Shown here piece after piece: positions 1 through 6,001 of a stretch of DNA of 6,281 bases; positions within the stretch are counted from its first letter, which is position 1, and the number at the start of each line of letters is the position of its first letter. Origin of the DNA: DATCVA01 sp036567205 (GTDB taxonomy: Bacteria; Pseudomonadota; Gammaproteobacteria; Burkholderiales; Burkholderiaceae_B); the NCBI GenBank assembly GCA_036567205.1, contig DATCVA010000115.1, forward strand, positions 1 to 6,281. The letters are read 5' to 3'. The translations under genes were made by a program, and so were the position numbers. The notes under the pieces were generated by a model. The model saw only the letters and a program-made list of their open reading frames with translations, was not told where the DNA came from and did no database searches.

Positions 1-683
1 CAGAAAAGAAAGCCCAGGAACAAGCCGCGGCGAAAAAAGCCAAGGAACTAGCCGCAAAGGAAGCAGCCGAGAAAGCAGAAGCTGAGAAAGCGGCCGAACA
101 AAAAGCTCTCGCGGCCAAGGCAGCCGCTGAGCAGAAAGCGAAAGAACAAGCCTCGGCGAAAAAGGCGGCGGCAGAAAAAGCCGCCAAAGAACAGGCTGCC
201 AAAGAAGTTGCAGCTAAAAAGGCAGCCGAAGAAAAAGCGGCTTCCGACAAGAAAGCCAAAGAGGCTGCCGCCGCCAAAGCGGCTGCGGACAAAGCGGCTG
301 CCGCCAAGCGTGAAGCCATCAAACAGGCCATGCGAGGCGACGCACTGGGCGCTGCGGGCATCCCGGGCGGTACGGCCGACCGTAATCAGTCAGGCGGCGG
401 CGGAAACGACAATGGCTACGCCGCGCAAGTTCGTGCGTGCATACGTCCACGTGTTGCCTACCCGGTACCGCCTCGTACCGGCTCGTCGAACCCGACAGTA
501 CAATATAGGGCAAACCTCAGTGCCGAGGGCCTTGTTACCAGCGTGCAAATCCAGCGTTCCTCGGGCATCGCCGGCTTTGACCGGGCCGTCACAACAGGAA
601 TCCAGGGTTGTGCGAAGTTTCCGAAACCACCGTCAGGCAAGTACCCCGCGTATGTCGATGGAAATTACCGAATGTATGACTAA
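1..683 (+). CDS. tolA: TolA, cell envelope integrity protein (5'-truncated by window)
   Basis: TolA spans the periplasm and links the inner-membrane TolQR motor to TolB and Pal at the outer membrane; colicins and filamentous phage also use it. The fragment is open from the first complete codon at base 3 to TAA at 681-683, giving 226 residues, and the N-terminal membrane anchor lies upstream of the window. The first ~108 residues are the Ala/Lys/Glu-rich long helix (domain II). A Gly/Asn/Ser-rich linker follows at about 360-416. The globular C-terminal TonB-like domain starts near YAAQVRACIRP (417) and contains FPKPPSGKYPAYVDG near its end. It carries two cysteines, at 438-440 and 609-611, which may form a disulfide. 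tolB starts 15 bases downstream with its own ribosome binding site. Identification is firm from the two-domain architecture plus the neighbouring tolB and pal; only the missing start limits it. Confidence 0.96.
   Translation, partial: EKKAQEQAAAKKAKELAAKEAAEKAEAEKAAEQKALAAKAAAEQKAKEQASAKKAAAEKAAKEQAAKEVAAKKAAEEKAASDKKAKEAAAAKAAADKAAAAKREAIKQAMRGDALGAAGIPGGTADRNQSGGGGNDNGYAAQVRACIRPRVAYPVPPRTGSSNPTVQYRANLSAEGLVTSVQIQRSSGIAGFDRAVTTGIQGCAKFPKPPSGKYPAYVDGNYRMYD
3..323 (+). repeat. Low-complexity Ala/Lys/Glu-encoding tract of tolA domain II
   Basis: About 107 codons are almost entirely GCN (Ala), AAR (Lys) and GAR/CAR (Glu/Gln), in short degenerate units such as AAEKAAKEQAAK. No exact DNA repeat unit is maintained; the repetition is at the protein level and fits a long solvent-exposed helix crossing the periplasm. 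Such tracts vary in length between strains. Confidence 0.85.
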
Positions 684-684
684 C

Positions 685-690
685 AGGAGA
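685..690 (+). promoter_or_regulatory. Ribosome binding site of tolB
   Basis: AGGAGA lies 8 bases before the ATG at 699, in the short tolA-tolB gap. It is a strong Shine-Dalgarno match and supports this start, which also places a complete signal peptide at the N-terminus. Confidence 0.8.
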
Positions 691-698
691 TTGCAGAT

Positions 699-2009
699 AT
701 GACAGCCGTCACTCTAGCGAAAGCTGCGACAAACACGTCGTGGCGACTATGGGCATGTGGCCTGCTGGTGCTCGCAACCAGTCTTATCGTCGCCAACCCG
801 GCCAAGGCGCAGCTACGCGTCGATATTTCCGGCGTTGGGGCAACACAATACCCCATTGCCATTGCCGACTTTGCAGGCAATGCACAGGGCCAGGCCGTGG
901 CCGAAGTCATTCGCGCCGACCTGACCCGTTCGGGGCAATTCCGGCTTATTAACGCGACTGGCGTCAGCCTGAACGCCGAAAGCACTGTTGCACACGATGA
1001 ATGGCGCAACCGTGGCGCCGACTATGTTGCCTATGGCTCTATTACCCAATCGGGCAGTCAATACAGCGTCAGCTATCGTTTGGTCGACTCGGTGCGAAAA
1101 AGTCAGCTCGATGGTGTGGCATTCACCGGTACTGAAAAAGAATTACGCCGTATTTCCCACCAGATCGCGGATCGTATTTACGAAAAAATTACCGGTGTGC
1201 GTGGCGTGTTCTCGACTCGCCTGGCTTATGTAGTGCAAAAAAGCAACACTTATGAGTTACAAATTGCAGACGCCGACGGGCAAAATCCGCAGGTTATGTT
1301 GCGTTCGAAACACTCAATAATCTCGCCTTCCTGGTCTCCCGACGGATCAAAACTGGCCTATGTAAGTTTCGAGGCGGGCAAGCCTGTTATTTATGTCCAG
1401 ACACTATCCTCGGGGCAGCGTTTCCCCATCGCTAATTTCAAGGGCAACAACAGTGCGCCGGCATGGTCTCCAAACGGCTCGCAACTCGCCATAGTACTGT
1501 CTCGCGACAGTATCTCGCAGATCTATACCATCAACGCCGATGGCTCTGGCCTGCGGCGCATCATGCGCTCGCCGTTAATCGACACCGAACCCCACTACAC
1601 TCCTGACGGAGGATCGCTGATTTTTACCAGCGATCGCGGAGGCAATCCACAAATTTACCGGGTGCCTGTAAGCGGCGGCGATGCACAACGTGTTACCTTT
1701 AACGGCAGTTACAACATCTCACCGGCTATCTCGCCAGACGGTAACAATTTGGTGTACGTTACACGTAGAGATGGTTCTTTCCGTATCGCAATGCAAAATA
1801 TGGGCTCTGGTTCAGAACAGTTACTAACCGCCGGCCCCGACGATCAGTCGCCAAGTTTTGCACCGAACGGAATGCAAATCCTATATAGTTCTGCACAAGG
1901 TGGTCGTAACGTTTTAGCCGTTGTTTCTGTGGATGGGCGGGTACGCCAAACGCTCTCGGCGCTCGACGGCAAGGTACGTGAACCTACCTGGGGACCATTT
2001 ACTAATTAA
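699..2009 (+). CDS. tolB: TolB, periplasmic beta-propeller of the Tol-Pal system
   Basis: TolB is a soluble periplasmic protein that binds Pal and TolA and so controls when Pal is free to hold peptidoglycan during outer-membrane constriction. The 436 residues match the usual family length of about 430. A signal peptide with hydrophobic core GLLVLATSLIVA ends in AKA, with predicted cleavage after residue 37 (mature start QLRVDIS). The TolB N-terminal domain runs to about residue 165. The propeller follows, shown by repeated PD40-type motifs: SWSPDGSKLAYVS (211-223), AWSPNGSQLAIV (255-266), HYTPDGGSLIFTS (299-311), AISPDGNNLVYVT (343-355) and SFAPNGMQILYSS (386-398). The protein ends in VREPTWGPF, a typical TolB ending. 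The start is set by the ribosome binding site and signal peptide. The gene lies between tolA and pal in the conserved order, with no sign of damage. Confidence 0.98.
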   Translation: MTAVTLAKAATNTSWRLWACGLLVLATSLIVANPAKAQLRVDISGVGATQYPIAIADFAGNAQGQAVAEVIRADLTRSGQFRLINATGVSLNAESTVAHDEWRNRGADYVAYGSITQSGSQYSVSYRLVDSVRKSQLDGVAFTGTEKELRRISHQIADRIYEKITGVRGVFSTRLAYVVQKSNTYELQIADADGQNPQVMLRSKHSIISPSWSPDGSKLAYVSFEAGKPVIYVQTLSSGQRFPIANFKGNNSAPAWSPNGSQLAIVLSRDSISQIYTINADGSGLRRIMRSPLIDTEPHYTPDGGSLIFTSDRGGNPQIYRVPVSGGDAQRVTFNGSYNISPAISPDGNNLVYVTRRDGSFRIAMQNMGSGSEQLLTAGPDDQSPSFAPNGMQILYSSAQGGRNVLAVVSVDGRVRQTLSALDGKVREPTWGPFTN

Positions 2010-2030
2010 CTTTCAGTGTGACTCTTTTCA

Positions 2031-2036
2031 AAGGAA
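2031..2036 (+). promoter_or_regulatory. Ribosome binding site of pal
   Basis: AAGGAA lies 5 bases before the ATG at 2042 in the 32-base tolB-pal gap. It supports the chosen start, which gives a complete lipoprotein signal peptide. Confidence 0.75.
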
Positions 2037-2041
2037 CTTAA

Positions 2042-2539
2042 ATGAGCTCGCGCATCGCAAAAAGCCTCAGCATTGCTGCATTAGCCGCCACGTTGGCAGC
2101 CTGCAGTTCAGTCCCCCTCGACAACCAGGCCGCAGGATCGGGCTCGGGTACAGACGGGGCCAGTTCGGGGCAAATCATGGACCCATTCAACCCGCAAAGC
2201 CCGCTCGCCCAACAGCGTTCGGTTTACTTTGAGTTCGACAGCTACGTTGTACCTGAACAGTACCGCAGCCTGGTCGACATGCACTCGTCGTACTTAGCCA
2301 GCAATGCGCAACAAAAAATCCGCATTGAAGGTAACGCCGACGCACGTGGCGGATCGGAATATAACCTTGCCCTGGGTCAGCGTCGCTCCGACGCAGTGGC
2401 TCGCATGATGACCCTGTCTGGCGTTCGTAGCGACCAGATCGAAGCCATCAGTTTCGGTAAGGAAAAACCCAAAGCCATGGGCAATACCGAAGCCGACTAT
2501 GCTGAAAACCGCCGTGCAGATATCGTCTATCAGCGGTAA
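2042..2539 (+). CDS. pal: Pal, peptidoglycan-associated outer-membrane lipoprotein
   Basis: Pal is anchored in the outer membrane by its lipid and binds peptidoglycan non-covalently through an OmpA-like domain; TolB competes for it. At 165 residues it is near the family's usual size. The N-terminus is a lipoprotein signal with lipobox LAAC, and Cys21 would be the acylated residue. Serine follows at +2, so there is no Asp inner-membrane retention signal and outer-membrane sorting is expected. A Gly/Ser-rich flexible linker covers about 30-45. The OmpA-like domain runs from about residue 60 (VYFEFDS) to the end. It includes the peptidoglycan-binding signature around GNADARGGSEYNLALGQRR (97-115) and the ENRRADIVY motif near the C-terminus. 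The gene sits directly after tolB, and a terminator-like hairpin follows it. Confidence 0.98.
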   Translation: MSSRIAKSLSIAALAATLAACSSVPLDNQAAGSGSGTDGASSGQIMDPFNPQSPLAQQRSVYFEFDSYVVPEQYRSLVDMHSSYLASNAQQKIRIEGNADARGGSEYNLALGQRRSDAVARMMTLSGVRSDQIEAISFGKEKPKAMGNTEADYAENRRADIVYQR

Positions 2540-2564
2540 GATCTAGTTGCACTAGTCACAGCAG

Positions 2565-2595
2565 CGCCGTGGCGGCTTACCGTCGCGGCGTTTTT
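2565..2595 (+). terminator. Probable intrinsic terminator or attenuator between pal and cpoB
   Basis: CGCCGTGGCG (2565-2574) can pair with CGTCGCGGCG (2581-2590) over 10 positions, eight Watson-Crick and two G-U, with a 6-base loop GCTTAC. TTTTT (2591-2595) follows immediately. This is the form of a Rho-independent terminator, though the T-run is only five long. Its place inside a usually co-transcribed cluster suggests partial termination that would lower cpoB and downstream expression relative to pal. Confidence 0.6.
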
Positions 2596-2616
2596 ACTTG
2601 AACGGAAATCATCCAA

Positions 2617-3306
2617 ATGAGTGCCTCCTTTTTGTCCCTGCGTACTGTTTTGTTAGCGGCCACGATCTCGGTATCGACCTTATGCGCCACACCAGCCCAC
2701 GCGTTGGCAGACGATGACGCACGCCGTGCGATTCTTGATCTGCGTGCACAACTCAAGCAAATGTCCGAGCAGAACCAACAGGCTCGCTTTCAATTGGCGG
2801 ATCAGCTCGAAAGCCTGCAGCAGCAAGTTATTAAAATGAGCGGCGAACTCGAAAAAATTCGCTGGGAGCTCGACCTGAACAAACGCTCCAGCCAGGATCA
2901 ATCTGGCGGCAACCATCCGCAGGTCGGTAATCCCGACGAACAGGCGGCATTCGACCAGCCCATGGGCCTGTTCCGTAGCGGCAAATACAAAGAAGCCGCC
3001 GCCGCCTTTGCGTCGTTTAGCAACGACTACCCAAATAGCCAGCTGTTATCCGAAGCGGCGTTCTACCAGGGCAGCAGCCTGTATGCCAGCAAAGACTTCA
3101 AAAACGCCATTCAAAAGCTCCAGGGCATGGTACAGAGCAGCCCCCAGGATCCTCGCGCGGCCGATGCCCTGCTCATTGTGGCAGCCAGCCAAATCGAACT
3201 TAACAGCATGAACGGCGCCAAAACCACGCTACAAAAAATAGTTAAAGACTATCCGCAGACTTCAGCCGCTGAAACAGCAAAAAGCCGTTTGAAACTCTTG
3301 CAATAA
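2617..3306 (+). CDS. cpoB: CpoB (YbgF), periplasmic coiled-coil/TPR cell-division coordinator
   Basis: CpoB is a periplasmic protein that binds TolA. In E. coli it coordinates peptidoglycan synthesis by PBP1B with outer-membrane constriction. The 229 residues begin with a signal peptide (hydrophobic core VLLAATISVSTLCATP) ending in AHA, with predicted cleavage after residue 29. A coiled coil rich in Gln, Leu and Glu spans about 35-90, matching the YbgF trimerisation region. A polar linker covers about 91-108. Tetratricopeptide-like repeats fill 109-229, with characteristic segments such as GLFRSGKYKEAAAAFASF, ASKDFKNAIQKLQGMV and MNGAKTTLQKIVKDYPQ. The ribosome site is weak (CGGAAA about 8 bases before the ATG). 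The start follows the hairpin after pal. The stop codon shares one base with the ATG of the next gene, an ABC permease, which is an unexpected partner for a tol-pal gene. Confidence 0.95.
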   Translation: MSASFLSLRTVLLAATISVSTLCATPAHALADDDARRAILDLRAQLKQMSEQNQQARFQLADQLESLQQQVIKMSGELEKIRWELDLNKRSSQDQSGGNHPQVGNPDEQAAFDQPMGLFRSGKYKEAAAAFASFSNDYPNSQLLSEAAFYQGSSLYASKDFKNAIQKLQGMVQSSPQDPRAADALLIVAASQIELNSMNGAKTTLQKIVKDYPQTSAAETAKSRLKLLQ

Positions 3307-3308
3307 TG
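3304..3308 (+). promoter_or_regulatory. TAATG stop/start overlap joining cpoB to the ABC permease gene
   Basis: The cpoB stop TAA (3304-3306) shares its last A with the ATG (3306-3308) of the permease gene. No convincing Shine-Dalgarno sequence lies just upstream, so the permease is probably translated by reinitiation of ribosomes finishing cpoB. This implies both genes are on one transcript. Confidence 0.7.
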
Positions 3309-4355
3309 CCTGTTCGCGCGTTCAACAACCTGGCGTCCTACGAACGCGTGTGGCGTAAAAGACATCTTTTCCTGGGCTTGCTTTTTGTTGTAATCATTTG
3401 CCTGTTGGCTACCGACATTCTGGTCGGCCCGGCCAACATAAGGCTGGATGCTTTATGGCACACTCTTTTAGCAGGCAACGCCGGTGACCCCACTCTGGGG
3501 GCAATAGTATGGCAAATTCGGCTGCCGCAAGCGTTAATGGCGGTCGTAATCGGCGCATCGCTAGGCTTGGCCGGCGCCGAAATGCAAACGGTGCTCAACA
3601 ATCCGCTGGCCAGCCCTTTTACACTGGGCATTTCATCAGCCGCCGCACTGGGCGCCGCGTTAACGATAGTGTTGAACCTGAGCCTGCCATTCGTTCCTGA
3701 GCAATACATTCTGGCGGTCAATGCATTTATTTTTGCACTGCTGTGCGCCTGGTTGCTGGATCTGGTCGCACGCAAGGCGCGCATAGGAACTTCGGGCATT
3801 GTATTGTTCGGCATTGCCCTTGTTTTTACGTTTAATGCCGTACTTTCGCTGGTGCAATTTACGGCCAGCGCAACCGCATTGCAAGACCTGGTGTTTTGGA
3901 TGATGGGCAGTCTGGCCCGCACCGACTGGCCGCGGCTGGCCATTATGACGGCAGCCCTGATGGCTGTCATTCCGTTCTCGCTTAATAGTGCCTGGCAATT
4001 GACCGCGCTGCGTTTTGGCGAAGAACGGGCCACCAGCTTCGGCGTCAACACACAACGGGTACGCCGCGCCGCCTTGCTTCGCATCAGTGTGCTGGCGGCC
4101 CTTGCCGTTGCCATGGTGGGGGTTATTGGCTTTATAGGCCTGATCGCGCCTCATATCGCACGGCGTCTCTGGGGCGAGGACCACCGCTGGTACCTGCCCG
4201 CCAGCGCCCTGATCGGCGGCGCCATATTAATTGCAGCCTCCATCACGTCTAAACTGCTTACCTCGAATGCTGTAGTTCCTGTAGGCATCGTCACAACCCT
4301 TGTGGGTATCCCCTTCTTTTTAATCGCCGTGCTGCGCCGGCGCGTACTGCAATAA
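3306..4355 (+). CDS. FecCD/BtuC-family ABC importer permease (iron-chelate, heme or corrinoid type)
   Basis: This is the membrane subunit of a type II ABC importer, expected to act as a homodimer in the inner membrane with the ATPase encoded next. The 349-residue length is normal for FecCD proteins. Hydrophobic segments occur throughout, the first at about 21-38. Family hallmarks are RLP (72-74); LAGAEMQTVLNNPLASPFTLG (88-108) followed by ISSAAALGA; FWMMGSLARTDW (197-208); the coupling-helix region GFIGLIAPHIARRLWGEDHR (275-294); and the terminal PVGIVTTLVGIPFFLIAVLRRR region (325-346). The Glu that commonly precedes the final P-V-G motif (ELPVG/EIPIG forms) is replaced here by Val in NAVVPVG. 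The start overlaps the cpoB stop. The stop is two bases before the ATPase start. Substrate cannot be told from the permease alone, and no binding-protein gene is in the window. Confidence 0.93.
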   Translation: MPVRAFNNLASYERVWRKRHLFLGLLFVVIICLLATDILVGPANIRLDALWHTLLAGNAGDPTLGAIVWQIRLPQALMAVVIGASLGLAGAEMQTVLNNPLASPFTLGISSAAALGAALTIVLNLSLPFVPEQYILAVNAFIFALLCAWLLDLVARKARIGTSGIVLFGIALVFTFNAVLSLVQFTASATALQDLVFWMMGSLARTDWPRLAIMTAALMAVIPFSLNSAWQLTALRFGEERATSFGVNTQRVRRAALLRISVLAALAVAMVGVIGFIGLIAPHIARRLWGEDHRWYLPASALIGGAILIAASITSKLLTSNAVVPVGIVTTLVGIPFFLIAVLRRRVLQ

Positions 4356-4357
4356 CC

Positions 4358-5155
4358 ATGCAAAGCATTTCATCTTCGGGCGAATTCCGGGCAGAAGGTA
4401 TTTCAGCCCGCCTGGGGTCGAACCAGGTCCTGGACGGGCTCGACTTGCCGATTCTGCATGCCGGACGCCTGGTGGCGTTGTTGGGGCCAAACGGTTGTGG
4501 CAAATCGACTTTATTAAAGAGCATCGCCGGATTAGTCCATGCGCATCACAAAGTTCTCCGGCTGGACGATCAGGACTTGCTCGTGCTGCCCGCCAACGAC
4601 CGTGCGAAGCAAGTTCGCTACCTTCCGCAAAGCCTTCCCGATGACGTGCATCTGACTGTTATGGAAGCCATACTCGTAGCGATCAACGCGCGTCGCTCTA
4701 CAGCTCACGGCACCGCCTTAAATAAAGTGCAATCAACGCTCGCCGATCTGGGTATCGCTCATTTAGGTCCGCGCTATCTCGACGAGCTTTCGGGCGGACA
4801 GAAGCAATTGGTCGGGCTGGCACAAGCCTTGAGCCACGAACCTAAAGTACTACTGCTTGACGAACCTCTTGCCTCGCTGGACCTGAATTACCAGCATCAC
4901 GTCATGCAATTGCTGATACGCCTGACCCAAGAACGGAAAATGCTGACGCTGATTGTCTTGCATGACCTGAACAGTGCCTTGCGTTACGCCGACCTGGCCC
5001 TGTTGATGCGCGATGGCGCGCTGGTAGCCAGCGGTGTTCCTGACGAGGTCATTACCCCTGGCAACCTTGCAAAAGCATTTTCAATACAGGCCCGCATCGA
5101 AACGTGCAGCCAGGGCCGCCCTTACGTGCTCGTCGACGACTTAATCCACATTTAA
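4358..5155 (+). CDS. ABC importer ATP-binding subunit (FecE/FepC/HmuV/BtuD type)
   Basis: This is the cytoplasmic ATPase that would drive the FecCD-type permease encoded just upstream. All nucleotide-binding motifs are intact in 265 residues: Walker A GPNGCGKST (43-51), Q-loop Gln91 in YLPQ, signature LSGGQ (144-148), Walker B VLLLDEP (164-170) with Glu169 as the catalytic base, D-loop LASLD (171-175) and switch His202 in VLHDLNSALRYAD. The HDLN-ALRYAD form and the ending GVPDEVITPGNLAKAF are typical of the iron-siderophore, heme and cobalamin subgroup. The start is only 2 bases after the permease stop, with no clear ribosome site, so coupled translation is likely. A complete, apparently functional enzyme; the transported ligand is unknown. 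Confidence 0.94.
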   Translation: MQSISSSGEFRAEGISARLGSNQVLDGLDLPILHAGRLVALLGPNGCGKSTLLKSIAGLVHAHHKVLRLDDQDLLVLPANDRAKQVRYLPQSLPDDVHLTVMEAILVAINARRSTAHGTALNKVQSTLADLGIAHLGPRYLDELSGGQKQLVGLAQALSHEPKVLLLDEPLASLDLNYQHHVMQLLIRLTQERKMLTLIVLHDLNSALRYADLALLMRDGALVASGVPDEVITPGNLAKAFSIQARIETCSQGRPYVLVDDLIHI

Positions 5156-5173
5156 ATGCCTTAATCACTTCTC

Positions 5174-6001
5174 ATGTCGCCCATTAACACGCTGCCTCAA
5201 TACATTGCATCGAGTCTTGATTATCCGCTGACCTACACCGAGACGGGATCTGGTCAAACGCTTTTGCTGATTCATGGGTCGCTCTGTGATTATCGCTATT
5301 GGCGCTGGCAAGTTCCGGCTTTGGGTCAACACCTTCACGTGCAGGCGCCCAGCCTGCGCGGCTATTGGCCTGCGGCATTGACGGCCGAAAGCTCGTCTTT
5401 CAGCGTATCGCAACATACCGAGGATTTAATTGAATTTATTCGTCGGGGCGGCGCCGATAACCCGGTGCACGTGCTGGGCCATTCACGAGGGGCCCATATT
5501 GCGCTGGAGCTGACCTGCCGTGCACCCGAGCTTGTGCGTTCGCTTACTCTTGCCGACCCGGGTTTTCCCATTGACGGCGGATCGAATTTGCGCGCGTTTC
5601 AGCATGAGGTGGTCAGCAAGCTAAAACACGGCGAACGCGATGACGCTCTGACCCAGTTTATCGATACCGTCAATGGCGCGGGGACCTGGCGTCATATGGT
5701 TAGCTGGTTTAAAACCATGGTGCAGGACAACGCCTATACGCTGCTTTCGCAAATCAATGAAATCGATCTGGCTTTCGATGTAGCGCGGGCCAGACAGGTA
5801 GCTTGCCCCGTTCTGCTGCTGGGCGGCGCCGACAGCCCGGCGCGCTATGGCCACGTGCTGGACGCGCTGGAACCGAATTTCGCCCGGGTCCAGCGCAGCA
5901 TCATTGCGCTGGCATCGCATGGAATGAATTTAGCCAATCCTAAAGCGTTTAACGAGCGCGTACTACAGTTTGTACAGCATGTTAATGCGACATCGTATTA
6001 G
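5174..6001 (+). CDS. Alpha/beta hydrolase, substrate unknown
   Basis: This is a single-domain alpha/beta-hydrolase of 275 residues without a signal peptide, so probably cytoplasmic. The oxyanion-hole motif is HGS (34-36) in LLIHGSLCDYRYW. The nucleophile elbow is GHSRG, with Ser104. The likely acid is Asp220 in LLLGGADSP and the catalytic His is 249 in ASHGMNLANP, so the triad appears complete. A variable cap region lies at about 130-205. This pattern suits an esterase or C-C hydrolase of the MhpC/epoxide-hydrolase-like kind, but the reaction cannot be assigned. It starts 18 bases after the ATPase stop, without a recognisable Shine-Dalgarno sequence, so it probably shares the transporter transcript; a role in releasing metal or processing an imported chelate is only guilt by association. 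An in-frame stop (5162-5164) rules out a longer form. Its 3' end overlaps the convergent copper-chaperone gene by 20 bases. Confidence 0.85.
   Translation: MSPINTLPQYIASSLDYPLTYTETGSGQTLLLIHGSLCDYRYWRWQVPALGQHLHVQAPSLRGYWPAALTAESSSFSVSQHTEDLIEFIRRGGADNPVHVLGHSRGAHIALELTCRAPELVRSLTLADPGFPIDGGSNLRAFQHEVVSKLKHGERDDALTQFIDTVNGAGTWRHMVSWFKTMVQDNAYTLLSQINEIDLAFDVARARQVACPVLLLGGADSPARYGHVLDALEPNFARVQRSIIALASHGMNLANPKAFNERVLQFVQHVNATSY

Noticed and set aside
208..702. A 164-codon + strand frame overlapping the end of tolA and running into tolB
   Set aside because: It is the out-of-frame reading of the Ala/Lys tract (Lys/Arg/Pro-rich low complexity) and of the TolA C-terminal domain, which is confidently assigned in another frame.
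3230..3306. Possible promoter (TTGAAA at 3289) for the transporter genes inside the end of cpoB
   Set aside because: No plausible -10 element occurs at the right spacing, and no Fur-box-like palindrome is seen.
3338..4114. A 258-codon open frame on the minus strand, opposite the permease gene, with a second (3660-4184) in another minus frame
   Set aside because: Both translations are basic, Thr/Ala/Arg-rich and without recognisable motifs. The + strand permease covering the same bases has clear family signatures throughout, so these are shadows of its codon usage.
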